From NCBI GenBank assembly GCA_017628025.1, contig JAGBZX010000041.1, positions 1-60,834 of the forward strand: DNA of 60,834 nucleotides, given 5' to 3'. The translations under genes and the position numbers were made by a program. Below the pieces are notes generated by a model. It was given only the letters and a program-made list of their open reading frames with translations. It did no database searches and was not told the DNA's origin. Shown here one piece after another: positions 15,525-24,002 of the stretch (its first letter is position 1; each line of letters starts with the position of its first letter). This DNA is from Kiritimatiellia bacterium (GTDB lineage Bacteria > Verrucomicrobiota > Kiritimatiellia > RFP12 > UBA1067).

Positions 15525-16373
15525 ATGTTTGATATCACTAAGAAAAAAGCTTTTGTTTGCGATTTAGACGGCACTCTTTTTATGGGGCCAGACCCAATTA
15601 AGCCTGCTGTTGATTTTGTTATTGATTCCATAAACAGTGGGCGTTTTTCGTTTTTCTATTTAACGAACAATACTTCAAAAACACCTGATGAATACATCAA
15701 GAAAATTGCTGGCGCTAATATTCCAGTTAAGCCTGAGCAAATTTTGACGCCCCTTATTACGCTTGAATCTTATATTCGCGAGAAGGGCTATAAGTCGGTT
15801 TATCTTTTGGCAAGCGAGAAAGTTAAATCATATCTCGAAAAACAACTTTCTGATGTTGGCATCAAATTTGAGTATAATCCAGAAGAAAACGAGTTGATTG
15901 CCCTTACGTATGACAAAGAGCTTACATACGAAAAACTCGCTAATGCTACGAGCCTTTGGAACATGCGCAATGTTCCACCTAGTCCAATGTGTCCAATTAG
16001 AACGGCAAATCAGAACAAAGTTGAGTTTGTAGCAACTCATCCTGATAATTGTTGCCCGAGCGAGCGCGGACCAATTCCAGATATCGGTGGGATGATGAAG
16101 TTTTTAGAAATTACTAATGGCATGAAGCCTAGCAATATTTTCGGCAAGCCTAGTCCATCGCTTTTAAAAACTGTTTTGGATAAATTTTCTCCAGAACAAA
16201 TAGCAGTTGTTGGTGATCGTCTTTATACAGATAAAGCCATTGCTGACAATGCTCAAGTTGATTTTGTTTGTGTGCTTTCTGGCGAAACAACAAAGGAAGA
16301 TCTCGCTTCTTATAAGGGGATTGCGCCTGCCGTTACAGTTGATACTTTTAATATGATAGACGACGTCAAGTAA
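15525..16373 (+). CDS. HAD-superfamily (class IIA, NagD-like) phosphatase
   Basis: Motif I is CDLDGTLFMGP with the nucleophile Asp and acid Asp. Motif II is FLTNNTSKTP. Motif III Lys is in GKPSPSLLKTVL. Motif IV is VVGDRLYTDKAIADNA. The inserted C2a cap and the length of 282 fit the NagD/phosphoglycolate/glycerol-3-phosphate phosphatase group. Its position between the glycerol-3-phosphate oxidoreductase genes and a glycerol-3-phosphate antiporter suggests it acts on glycerol phosphate or a related triose phosphate; that is inference. Neighbouring genes are within 12 nt on each side. Confidence 0.88.
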   Translation: MFDITKKKAFVCDLDGTLFMGPDPIKPAVDFVIDSINSGRFSFFYLTNNTSKTPDEYIKKIAGANIPVKPEQILTPLITLESYIREKGYKSVYLLASEKVKSYLEKQLSDVGIKFEYNPEENELIALTYDKELTYEKLANATSLWNMRNVPPSPMCPIRTANQNKVEFVATHPDNCCPSERGPIPDIGGMMKFLEITNGMKPSNIFGKPSPSLLKTVLDKFSPEQIAVVGDRLYTDKAIADNAQVDFVCVLSGETTKEDLASYKGIAPAVTVDTFNMIDDVK

Positions 16374-16384
16374 GGGGCTAAAAA

Positions 16385-17647
16385 ATGAAAAACGTATTCC
16401 GTTCAGCTCAAACTAAGTTTATCCTCTCTAGTGCCATCGTTTATGCGTTCTTTTATTTGACGCGCAAAAATCTTTCGATGGCACAACCTATAATGCTTGA
16501 GGAGGGTGTAATTTCAACTTACGCATTAGGAACGATGCTCTCTATTCACGGTATTGTCTATGGGTTAAGTCGTTTTGTTAATGGCTTTTGGGCAGATAGA
16601 TTAAACGGCCGCATTTTCATGACGATAGGCATTGCGCTTTCTGCTCTAATGAATTTCTGTTTCGGTTGTACTTCTCTATCTATCCTCTTCACTGTCTTTT
16701 GGGTTTTAAACGGATGGACTCAAGGCATGGGATTTCCTCCGTGTGCAAAAATGTTGACACATTGGATTCATCCAAAGGAACTAGCCACTAAAATGTCTAT
16801 ATGGAATACGTCCCATAGTTTTGGTGCAGTTATGGCGCTAGGCCTTTGTTCGCTTATTCTCGGCCCTCTTGGTTTGGGCTGGAGATGGTGCCTTTGGGTG
16901 CCTGCGGCTCTAGCAGCTGGCGCAGCTGTTTTTTGCTTTTTATGTGTTAAAGATTCTCCTAAAGAAGCGGGCCTACCTGAGTTACAAATTGAAGGCGCAG
17001 TTTCTGAAGAAAGCGTTGAGAATATAACCACTAAACATCGTATGCGTCTAGTCTTCGGTAATAAAGTTATTTGGCTTATTGCTTTAGCTAATTTCTTTGT
17101 TTATATCGTTCGTTTTGGGTTCTTAGATTGGGGCCCGACATTCTTAAAGCAATACAAAGGCATTCCTGTTTCTAAAGGTGGCCTTATGATTATAGCTTTT
17201 GAACTAGCGGCAGTTATTGGAACGATATTCGCCGGTTGGGTAACAGATAAACTTTTTAAAGGTCGCGGCGTTAGAACTTGTGTTTTCTGTATGCTATTTA
17301 CAGCATTATTCGCTTTTGGTTTCTGGTACCTTCCATCGGGTGCTCCTATTTGGCAGGCAACACTTCTTTTAATGGGTGCTGGCTTTTGTATTTATGGGCC
17401 ACAGGCTCTTATTGGAATTGTTGCTGCTAATCAGGCGACAAAAGAAGCTGCCGCGATGGCTAATGGATTTACTGGTATCATGGGGTATTTATCAACGCTT
17501 GTTTCCGGTATTGGTGTAGCGTTTATTAAGACGCATTATGGTTGGGGAGCAACGCTTTGCTCTTTTGCAGGCTTTGCGATTATCGGCATGGTTCTTTTCC
17601 TCCTTGCGTGGTCTTCAAATGCACACGGCTATAATAAGAAGGATTAA
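16385..17647 (+). CDS. glpT: GlpT-like glycerol-3-phosphate:phosphate antiporter (MFS, OPA family)
   Basis: A 420-residue, 12-segment transporter of the organophosphate:phosphate antiporter family. The substrate-binding arginines of GlpT have clear counterparts: YAFFYLTRKNLSMAQP in helix 1 and FVYIVRFGFLDWGPTFL in helix 7. NGWTQGMGFPPCAKML is the helix 4 loop. It imports glycerol-3-phosphate, or possibly a hexose phosphate, into the cytoplasm in exchange for phosphate. The preceding oxidoreductase, DUF1667 and HAD genes make glycerol-3-phosphate the likely cargo. It begins 11 nt after the HAD gene and is followed after 2 nt by a cation exchanger. Confidence 0.88.
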   Translation: MKNVFRSAQTKFILSSAIVYAFFYLTRKNLSMAQPIMLEEGVISTYALGTMLSIHGIVYGLSRFVNGFWADRLNGRIFMTIGIALSALMNFCFGCTSLSILFTVFWVLNGWTQGMGFPPCAKMLTHWIHPKELATKMSIWNTSHSFGAVMALGLCSLILGPLGLGWRWCLWVPAALAAGAAVFCFLCVKDSPKEAGLPELQIEGAVSEESVENITTKHRMRLVFGNKVIWLIALANFFVYIVRFGFLDWGPTFLKQYKGIPVSKGGLMIIAFELAAVIGTIFAGWVTDKLFKGRGVRTCVFCMLFTALFAFGFWYLPSGAPIWQATLLLMGAGFCIYGPQALIGIVAANQATKEAAAMANGFTGIMGYLSTLVSGIGVAFIKTHYGWGATLCSFAGFAIIGMVLFLLAWSSNAHGYNKKD

Positions 17648-17649
17648 GA

Positions 17650-18678
17650 ATGTTTTCTGATATACCGTTTTGGCTTTCCTTAGTCTTCATAGTAGGCGGG
17701 CTTTTAGCGCTAGTATGGTCAAGCGATGTATTTATAGAAGGCTCAGCATCTGTCGCTAGGTCGTTAGGTATATCGCCACTTATTATCGGCATGGTAATAA
17801 TTGGCTTTGGTACTAGTGCTCCAGAGCTTTGTGTCTCTGTAATGTCGGGGCTGTCGCATCATTCTGGTATTTCGCTAGGTAATGCCTACGGCAGTTGCAT
17901 ATTTAATATTGCCGTTATTTTAGGTGCGGCAGCATTGATTTTTCCAATGCGCACGAGACCAGCTTCGTCGCTTTTAGCTGGTCTTATTTTAACAGCATTC
18001 ACTATTTTATCTTTCGTTCTATTGTCAGATGGAATGTGTTCTCGAATGGATGCTGGGCTTTTATTAGTTTTATTTGCAATTACAATGCCGTTTTATTGTT
18101 GGTATGATAATAAGACTAATGCTAATAATGATTCTTTAGAAAAAAATCTCGTTCCAGAGCGTATTCGACTCGATAAGCGTTACATTAAAATTACAAGGCT
18201 GAGATTTTATATATCAATTTTTAAACTTGTAATAGGACTTGTTGTTTTAATTGGCTCGTCTCACATTTTGGTAGTCGGGGCAGTTGATTTAGCGAAATTT
18301 TTAGGCGTTAGTGATTTATTAATTGGCTTAACCATCGTCTCTATTGGTACGTCATTACCAGAATTGGCTAGTGCTGTACAATCTGCCAGAAAAGGTGAGC
18401 ATGATTTTGTTATGGGGAACATCATTGGCTCAAATATTTTTAATATGTTAGCAGTTGTAGGTTTAGCAGTTTTTATAACACCAACTGCAGATTATTCGAA
18501 GAATATCCTTACTAGAGATTTGCCAATATTAGCATTTCTTTCAATCTCAATTCTCTTGTTTGGCTTAAATTGGCGCAAGATACGTGAAAATGGCATTATC
18601 TCGCGTGCCAATGGCGTCGTCTGGATTTTAATTTACGTAGCGTATTTAATTTTGATGTTTTTTGAGGAGGTTCATTAA
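17650..18678 (+). CDS. Calcium/sodium antiporter of the CaCA family (YrbG-like)
   Basis: An inner-membrane exchanger of 342 residues with two inverted alpha repeats. The first holds GFGTSAPELCVSVMSG and GNAYGSCIFNIAVILG. The second holds SIGTSLPELASAVQSA and GNIIGSNIFNMLAVVG. The GTSxPEL and GSNIFN pairs carry the ion-coordinating acidic and polar residues. About ten hydrophobic segments are visible, with a charged cytoplasmic loop near residues 155-185. It overlaps the cmk start by one base (18678), so the two are probably coupled even though they are unrelated in function. Confidence 0.9.
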   Translation: MFSDIPFWLSLVFIVGGLLALVWSSDVFIEGSASVARSLGISPLIIGMVIIGFGTSAPELCVSVMSGLSHHSGISLGNAYGSCIFNIAVILGAAALIFPMRTRPASSLLAGLILTAFTILSFVLLSDGMCSRMDAGLLLVLFAITMPFYCWYDNKTNANNDSLEKNLVPERIRLDKRYIKITRLRFYISIFKLVIGLVVLIGSSHILVVGAVDLAKFLGVSDLLIGLTIVSIGTSLPELASAVQSARKGEHDFVMGNIIGSNIFNMLAVVGLAVFITPTADYSKNILTRDLPILAFLSISILLFGLNWRKIRENGIISRANGVVWILIYVAYLILMFFEEVH

Positions 18679-19352
18679 TGAATAAGGTCATTGCAGTAGA
18701 TGGACCATCGGGCTCTGGTAAGTCTTCTGTCTCAAAAGCCGTCGGTAAAAAATTGGGCTTTTTGCATGTAGATTCTGGCGCTCTATATCGCATTATGACA
18801 TATCTTGCAATAAAGGAGGGTGTTGACACAACCTCTCCTGAAGCAGTTCAAACTGTCGCAGAAAAGTGTGATATTGAATTAAAGGTTGAAGATGGGGCAA
18901 TTAAGTATTATATTCAAGGGAGAACTCTTGGAGACGAATTGCGTACGCCAGAAATAAATGCGAATGCTAGCTATGTTGCTCGCGTGAAAGAGGTGCGTGA
19001 TAAAATCACCGAACTATTAAGATCCATGACGAAGTTTGGTGATATAATTGTCGAAGGACGCGACATAACAACTGTTGTTTTCCCAGACACTCCTGCTAGA
19101 TTCTTTTTAACTGCCTCCGCCGAAGCAAGAGCTGCTAGGAGACAAAAGGAAGAAGTTGAAAAAGGTATCGCTGCACAAAGTGCCGAGGAAGTAAAGAATT
19201 CCTTATTAATGAGAGATAAAATTGATTCTTCTCGTAAATTTGCACCTCTCCGCAAGGCAGATGGCGTCATAGAAATAGATTCTTCAAATATGACATTAGA
19301 AGAGTCTATAGAGGCAATGTTATCCTCGTTACCTAGTGATTATGTAGCATAA
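18678..19352 (+). CDS. cmk: Cytidylate kinase
   Basis: Phosphorylates CMP and dCMP with ATP. The P loop GPSGSGKS is at residues 8-15, followed by HVDSGALYR, the NMP-binding segment, VEGRDITTVVFPD and the lid region RAARRQKEE. The length of 224 is standard. GAGG lies upstream of ATG 18678. The next gene has its own promoter, so this is probably the last gene of the series that begins with galM. Confidence 0.95.
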   Translation: MNKVIAVDGPSGSGKSSVSKAVGKKLGFLHVDSGALYRIMTYLAIKEGVDTTSPEAVQTVAEKCDIELKVEDGAIKYYIQGRTLGDELRTPEINANASYVARVKEVRDKITELLRSMTKFGDIIVEGRDITTVVFPDTPARFFLTASAEARAARRQKEEVEKGIAAQSAEEVKNSLLMRDKIDSSRKFAPLRKADGVIEIDSSNMTLEESIEAMLSSLPSDYVA

Positions 19353-19367
19353 GATTTTTATTAAATA

Positions 19368-19376
19368 TGATATAAT
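19368..19376 (+). promoter_or_regulatory. Extended -10 promoter giving a predicted leaderless mRNA
   Basis: TGATATAAT followed by AC. The ATG of the aminopeptidase begins at 19384, only 7 nt after the hexamer, where transcription is expected to start. No -35 match is seen, and there is no room for an RBS. The same spacing recurs at 40311 and 45362. Confidence 0.75.
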
Positions 19377-19383
19377 ACTTTCT

Positions 19384-20757
19384 ATGAAAAAGAAACTTAA
19401 ATTCATCGAACAAGAAAAATATACGTCTGAATATATGAACTATCTTGGCTATGCCAAGACAGAAAGACGTAGCTACTCCAAAAGTATAGAGCTTCTCGAA
19501 AAGAAGGGCTTTAAAGAAATTTCAACATTTAAGAGTTTAAAGCCTGGCGATAAGGTTTGGCGTGGATATGAAGATAGAACCTTAATGGCAGCTGTGATTG
19601 GCTCAAAGTCTGTTACCAATGCTGGTATTAAGGTTGTTGGTGGTCATACCGACGCGCCTCGCTTAGATTTAAAACCAATTCCGCTTTTCTCTAAAGGTGG
19701 CTACATTTATCTTGATACGCACATTTATGGCGGCATTAAGAAGTATCAGTGGCTTGTTATGCCTTTGGCTCTTTATGGAACAGTCGTAAAGAAAAATGGC
19801 AAGAAGGTTGATATCGCTATTGGTGATGAGCCAGGTGATCCTATCTTCATGATAAGCGATATTTTACCTCATCTTGGTAAAGACCAAGCACTAAAAAAAC
19901 GCGACGAATTCTTCCCCGCAGAAGATTTAGATGTTATTTGTTGGACAACTCCAAGCAAAGATGATAAGGATAAGAGTGATAAGAAGGGGCTTGTTGAGTA
20001 CCTTAAAAAGACTTATTCTATCACAGAAGAAGATTTAATGTCTGCAGAGTTAGAGATAGTTCCAGCAGGTATGCCTAGAGAGGTTGGCTTTGACCGCTCT
20101 CTCATTGCAGGTTACGGTCACGACGATCGTGTTTGCTCGTTTGCAGGACTTATGGCTCTACTTGATGTCGCTACTAATGGTGTACCAGAAATTACCGCGT
20201 CAATTCTCATGTGTGACAAGGAAGAGGTGGGCTCAATGGGTTCAACTGGTATGCAGAGCTCGTTCTTTGAAAATACAGTTGCAGAAATCATCGAACGGCA
20301 AGAGAAGAATCCCAGAGACATAATGGTTAGGAGGGCGCTCGAAAAATCCACGATGCTTTCTGCCGATGTTACCGCAATTTCAGATCCGCACTTCCCTGAT
20401 GTTGACTCAACAGGCAATAGCTCTAAATTCCATAAGGGACCTTGTGCTTCAAAATACACAGGAGGCACATCTAAGGGCGGCGCAAGCGATTGCTCGCCTG
20501 AGTTTGTTGCAGAAATCCGTCGTATTCTTGATGAAAATGGCGTTACATGGCAGATGGCAGAACTTGGAAAAATGGAGAAGGGTGGCGGCGGAACGATTTC
20601 TCAATTTATGGCTCGTTTTGGCATGAAGGTTCTTGATATGGGCACAGGGCTTTGGAATATGCACGCGCCATGGGAGCTTGCCTCTAAATTTGACTGCTGG
20701 CAAACATATTGTGCATATAGTGCATATTTAAGAGACGGCGGTGCCTCATGCAATTAG
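19384..20757 (+). CDS. M18-family zinc aminopeptidase
   Basis: A cytoplasmic di-zinc exopeptidase. Metal and catalytic motifs are in order: VVGGHTDAPRLDLKP (His/Asp), GYGHDDRVCSFAGL (bridging Asp), CDKEEVGSMGSTG (catalytic and metal Glu), LSADVTAISDP, and the C-terminal MGTGLWNMHAPWELASKFD (His). The length of 457 fits the bacterial aminopeptidase 1/ApeA group, which releases neutral or acidic N-terminal residues from peptides. The ATG sits 7 nt after a TATAAT, so translation probably begins on a leaderless mRNA. The following aminotransferase gene overlaps its end by 10 nt. Confidence 0.9.
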   Translation: MKKKLKFIEQEKYTSEYMNYLGYAKTERRSYSKSIELLEKKGFKEISTFKSLKPGDKVWRGYEDRTLMAAVIGSKSVTNAGIKVVGGHTDAPRLDLKPIPLFSKGGYIYLDTHIYGGIKKYQWLVMPLALYGTVVKKNGKKVDIAIGDEPGDPIFMISDILPHLGKDQALKKRDEFFPAEDLDVICWTTPSKDDKDKSDKKGLVEYLKKTYSITEEDLMSAELEIVPAGMPREVGFDRSLIAGYGHDDRVCSFAGLMALLDVATNGVPEITASILMCDKEEVGSMGSTGMQSSFFENTVAEIIERQEKNPRDIMVRRALEKSTMLSADVTAISDPHFPDVDSTGNSSKFHKGPCASKYTGGTSKGGASDCSPEFVAEIRRILDENGVTWQMAELGKMEKGGGGTISQFMARFGMKVLDMGTGLWNMHAPWELASKFDCWQTYCAYSAYLRDGGASCN

Positions 20758-21941
20758 TCACTTCTGCAATTAAAAACTCGATGGCTTCATCGAGTTGGAT
20801 TCGGAAAATGTTCGAGAAGGGGCTCGAACTAAAGCGTGAATTTGGCGAAGAAAACGTTTGCGACTTTTCTCTCGGCAATCCAGATGTTCCGCCACCAGCA
20901 GAAACTTATGAAGCTTTGCTTGAGATTGCAAATACTGTTGTTAAGCCATTAGGACTAGGATATTGTCCAAATGCTGGAATACCTGCAACTAGACAAGCGT
21001 TAGCCAATCATCTTTCTAAGGAGCAAGAAACTGCTCTTAATAAAGATGATGTAGTTGTTTGTGTTGGTGCTGCAGGAGCGCTCGTAAGCTTTTTTAGGGC
21101 TGTTATTGAACCAGGTGACGAGGTTATTACACCTGCGCCTTATTTCGTTGAATATGGCGCATATGTAGGTCATTTTGGCGGCGTCCTCAAAGCTGTAAAA
21201 TCATTAACTCCCAGTTTTAAGCCGGATATTGATGGAATTAAATCAGCTATAACTCCTAAGACAAGAGCGATAATTCTAAACTCTCCAAATAACCCGACTG
21301 GTGCAGTCTATGACGAGCAAACACTTCGCGAAATTGCAAGCATTGTTGATGAAGTAAACATAACTCGTGATAGACCATTATTCTTACTTTTTGATGAGCC
21401 TTACAGGGCTTTTGCTTATGATGGTGTTAAAATTCCACCGGCGCTTCCTTTAACGAAATTTGCGTGTGTTTTTGGCAGCTTCTCAAAAACACTTTCGTTA
21501 GCAGGAGAACGAATTGGCTATTTTGTTGCTAACCCACAGATGCCTGATGTTAAATCTTTAACGCAAGCAGTAACACTTACCAATCGTACATTAGGTTTTG
21601 TTAATGCACCAGTAATAGGGCAGAAGCTAGTTGAAAAATTAGTTGATTCTACTGTAGATTTAGAGATTTACGATAGAAGGCGTAAATTAATGGCAAAGGT
21701 CCTTACTGAAGCTGGTATTGAATTTGAAATGCCAAAAGGAGCTTTTTATTTCTTCGCAAAAAGTCCAGTTGAGGATGATGCCGAGTTTGTCGATGCACTT
21801 TTAAAGGAAAACATTCTTGTTGTTCCTGGTAAAGGCTTTGGCTTTGAAGGCTATATTCGTCTTTCTTGTTCGGTAGATGAAAAGATTATCGAAAGAAGTG
21901 CTCCAGGCTTTAAAAGGGCGGTAGAAAGGATTCGTTCATGA
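20748..21941 (+). CDS. Pyridoxal-phosphate aminotransferase, class I/II (AspC-like)
   Basis: Fold-type I PLP enzyme of 397 residues. [12 protein letters not shown], the cofactor Asp region LFDEPYRAF, and the Schiff-base Lys in GSFSKTLSLAGERIGY are present. The group contains aspartate, alanine and aromatic aminotransferases; the donor cannot be assigned from the sequence. ATG 20748 overlaps the aminopeptidase stop. The hypothetical gene that follows starts within its last codon, so the three genes form an operon from the 19368 promoter. Coupling with a peptidase suggests amino acid catabolism, as inference. Confidence 0.88.
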   Translation: MQLVTSAIKNSMASSSWIRKMFEKGLELKREFGEENVCDFSLGNPDVPPPAETYEALLEIANTVVKPLGLGYCPNAGIPATRQALANHLSKEQETALNKDDVVVCVGAAGALVSFFRAVIEPGDEVITPAPYFVEYGAYVGHFGGVLKAVKSLTPSFKPDIDGIKSAITPKTRAIILNSPNNPTGAVYDEQTLREIASIVDEVNITRDRPLFLLFDEPYRAFAYDGVKIPPALPLTKFACVFGSFSKTLSLAGERIGYFVANPQMPDVKSLTQAVTLTNRTLGFVNAPVIGQKLVEKLVDSTVDLEIYDRRRKLMAKVLTEAGIEFEMPKGAFYFFAKSPVEDDAEFVDALLKENILVVPGKGFGFEGYIRLSCSVDEKIIERSAPGFKRAVERIRS

Positions 21942-23008
21942 CGATGTTCTCGTTTGTTTTAGCGGCGGCGTTGACGATAAATCCAAAGGAAAAATCTGTC
22001 ACGATTGGCGTAGTTTCCTGTGATCCAGGCGTAGATCAAGAAATAGAATTCTTGATTGTTGGACCCGATTCTGAACATGCTTATGAGTCGCTATTTACGA
22101 CAGAGGCGCCAATTCTAGATATCGCTAAAGCCTTCGAGAAGGTGGGCCTGCCCAAAGGCAAACCTGTTGAGTTTTGCAGTTATTTCCCGACGGGTCATCG
22201 ACTTGAAATGAAGCCTTCAATCTCAGATTTTATTACCGATTCTCAACCTCAAGAAGAATCATTAAAATCTATTGTTTATACTGGCGGAACTCGTCATCAT
22301 GACGATACGCCAGTTGCATCTACCAATATGCCGTTAGCTCTCTTTGCGCTTTATAATTTGCCCCAGTCACTTATCCAACTCGATGACACGTTGCCACAGT
22401 CGCCAACATATGGTCGTTTTAAGGCTAAAAAGAAAATAAAGAAGGGCGAGCGTTTAGAGATTACTTTTAAGTTAGTGCCAAATTCATGCGATAAATATAT
22501 TGACGCTAAGTTTGATGATTTAAAAAGTGCTAAGAATGTTTTGGCTTCGCTTAAAGCAGAAGCTCAAAACGCTCCAATTTCTGTTAAGCCTATTTTTTCA
22601 GAAAATCTTACTGTTGAAGAGGCTACTGCCATAGCGCAGGCGTTAAGAGCTATTCAGTCGCCAAGAGTTAAAATTAATGGTTTAGAAGATAGGCAACTAT
22701 TTTATTCGTCCTTTTTGCCACTTGAGGCTTGGAAAGATCCTAAACTAAGACTAGTGCAACCAGTAGAAATTTTTCTAGGTCAAACACCTGAGAATGATAA
22801 ATTAAGAATCGTTAATGTAGATTGGTCTGATCCAAATTCAAACGAACCAAAATATGAAGAGAAATTTTACAAAGGCGGACAGTTTGATAAAATTGGCAAA
22901 CAAGATACATGCTTAGTTTATGCTAAAAAAGATACGCCACTAAAAAGAATATATGAACTTAAAAGGCGCTATCCCAAAACAATGGTTAATTGGTACGTGT
23001 ACCCGTAG
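21938..23008 (+). CDS. YdjY-domain-like protein, exported, unknown function
   Basis: A 356-residue protein. After a short hydrophobic N terminus (MTMFSFVLAAALTI) it begins with a region like YdjY domains: INPKEKSVTIGVVSC, EFLIVGPDSEHAYESLF, and DIAKAFEKVGLPKG. The rest (from about residue 190) has no family I recognise. The N terminus could be a weak signal peptide without positive charges. It overlaps the aminotransferase gene by 4 nt. Function is unknown; the YdjY assignment is by pattern only. Confidence 0.65.
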   Translation: MTMFSFVLAAALTINPKEKSVTIGVVSCDPGVDQEIEFLIVGPDSEHAYESLFTTEAPILDIAKAFEKVGLPKGKPVEFCSYFPTGHRLEMKPSISDFITDSQPQEESLKSIVYTGGTRHHDDTPVASTNMPLALFALYNLPQSLIQLDDTLPQSPTYGRFKAKKKIKKGERLEITFKLVPNSCDKYIDAKFDDLKSAKNVLASLKAEAQNAPISVKPIFSENLTVEEATAIAQALRAIQSPRVKINGLEDRQLFYSSFLPLEAWKDPKLRLVQPVEIFLGQTPENDKLRIVNVDWSDPNSNEPKYEEKFYKGGQFDKIGKQDTCLVYAKKDTPLKRIYELKRRYPKTMVNWYVYP

Positions 23009-23048
23009 TTTACATAATGCATATTATGCGCATAAGGAGAAATAGGCC

Positions 23049-23999
23049 ATGACACAAGATGAATCTTCAAATTCTACGGCCGTCCGTATATACGGCGATT
23101 CAGATGCTTCTGAGGATTTTCCAGTCTTAAAAGCTTTTCAACAGTATATTGACGCAGAGCAAGCTAAAGCTCGGCGCAGAATCGTTTGGTTAAGCGTTGT
23201 TTTTGGTTTTGTAACTATTTCTTTAGTTGCGCTGTTCTTATTTATTATTTCGATTCTTTCTTCGAAATATGAAAATCGTTTGATTAAATTCTCTCAACGC
23301 AATCAAGAACTTAACGATAAACTAGTTGAGTTTGCGATGAAAGAGCGCGAAAAGCCTGTTGTAGATAATTCTGCAAATCAAGCTACCATGAACATCATGA
23401 AAGATGCCATGACTCAGCAGCGCACACAGATAAACGATTTGCAAAATCTTCTTACAGCCGAGCAAAAGCGCTCTAGTGAGCTTATTGTAGCTCACGCGCA
23501 AAGTCAGGCGCAGTTGAACGCTGAGAAGGTCAGATATGAGCGCGAAAAGCAAGAAAGCGAAGACAAAATCAAGCGTGCTACAGCCCTTCTGGTGGCAGAA
23601 AAAGAAAAAATAAAACAAGAGCGTGAAAAATTAAAAAAACAAGAAATTGAGCTTCACAAGCAACGTTTATATCCTGAATACTATAAGAAAAAACAATCGC
23701 AGGAACAATCTCCTGAACAAGACGAGTCTAAAGAAGTAGAAAATATCGCCCCAAAGAAATTACTACCTAAGGCTTCTCAACTAAACCAATCTCCTGCGCC
23801 CAAAAAATTAAATGATGGAGCTGTACGTTATTTTGATACGTATGAAGAAGATTCTCCTGCTAAAAAGCCCTCTTCTCCTACGCCCCCTCCTTCAATAAAT
23901 AATGGCGCAATTAGATATTTTCAAACTGAAACTTCAAGTTCTCAGCAAAAGAGTAACGATAAAGACGTTCAAGATTTACTTTGGGTAATACCAGAGTAA
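23049..23999 (+). CDS. Single-pass membrane protein with coiled coil and repeated RYF motifs
   Basis: I do not recognise a family. The 316-residue product has a cytoplasmic head (about 1-45), one membrane helix (about 46-70, WLSVVFGFVTISLVALFLF), a long charged coiled coil (about 75-205, rich in E, K and Q), and a Pro/Ser-rich tail. The tail holds two copies of a short motif, NDGAVRYFDT and NNGAIRYFQT; the head contains TAVRIYGDS. AAGGAG lies 8 nt before ATG 23049 (preceded by a 40-nt gap). It could be a scaffold or tethering protein; the repeated motif suggests a docking site. Confidence 0.72.
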   Translation: MTQDESSNSTAVRIYGDSDASEDFPVLKAFQQYIDAEQAKARRRIVWLSVVFGFVTISLVALFLFIISILSSKYENRLIKFSQRNQELNDKLVEFAMKEREKPVVDNSANQATMNIMKDAMTQQRTQINDLQNLLTAEQKRSSELIVAHAQSQAQLNAEKVRYEREKQESEDKIKRATALLVAEKEKIKQEREKLKKQEIELHKQRLYPEYYKKKQSQEQSPEQDESKEVENIAPKKLLPKASQLNQSPAPKKLNDGAVRYFDTYEEDSPAKKPSSPTPPPSINNGAIRYFQTETSSSQQKSNDKDVQDLLWVIPE

Positions 24000-24002
24000 T
24001 AA

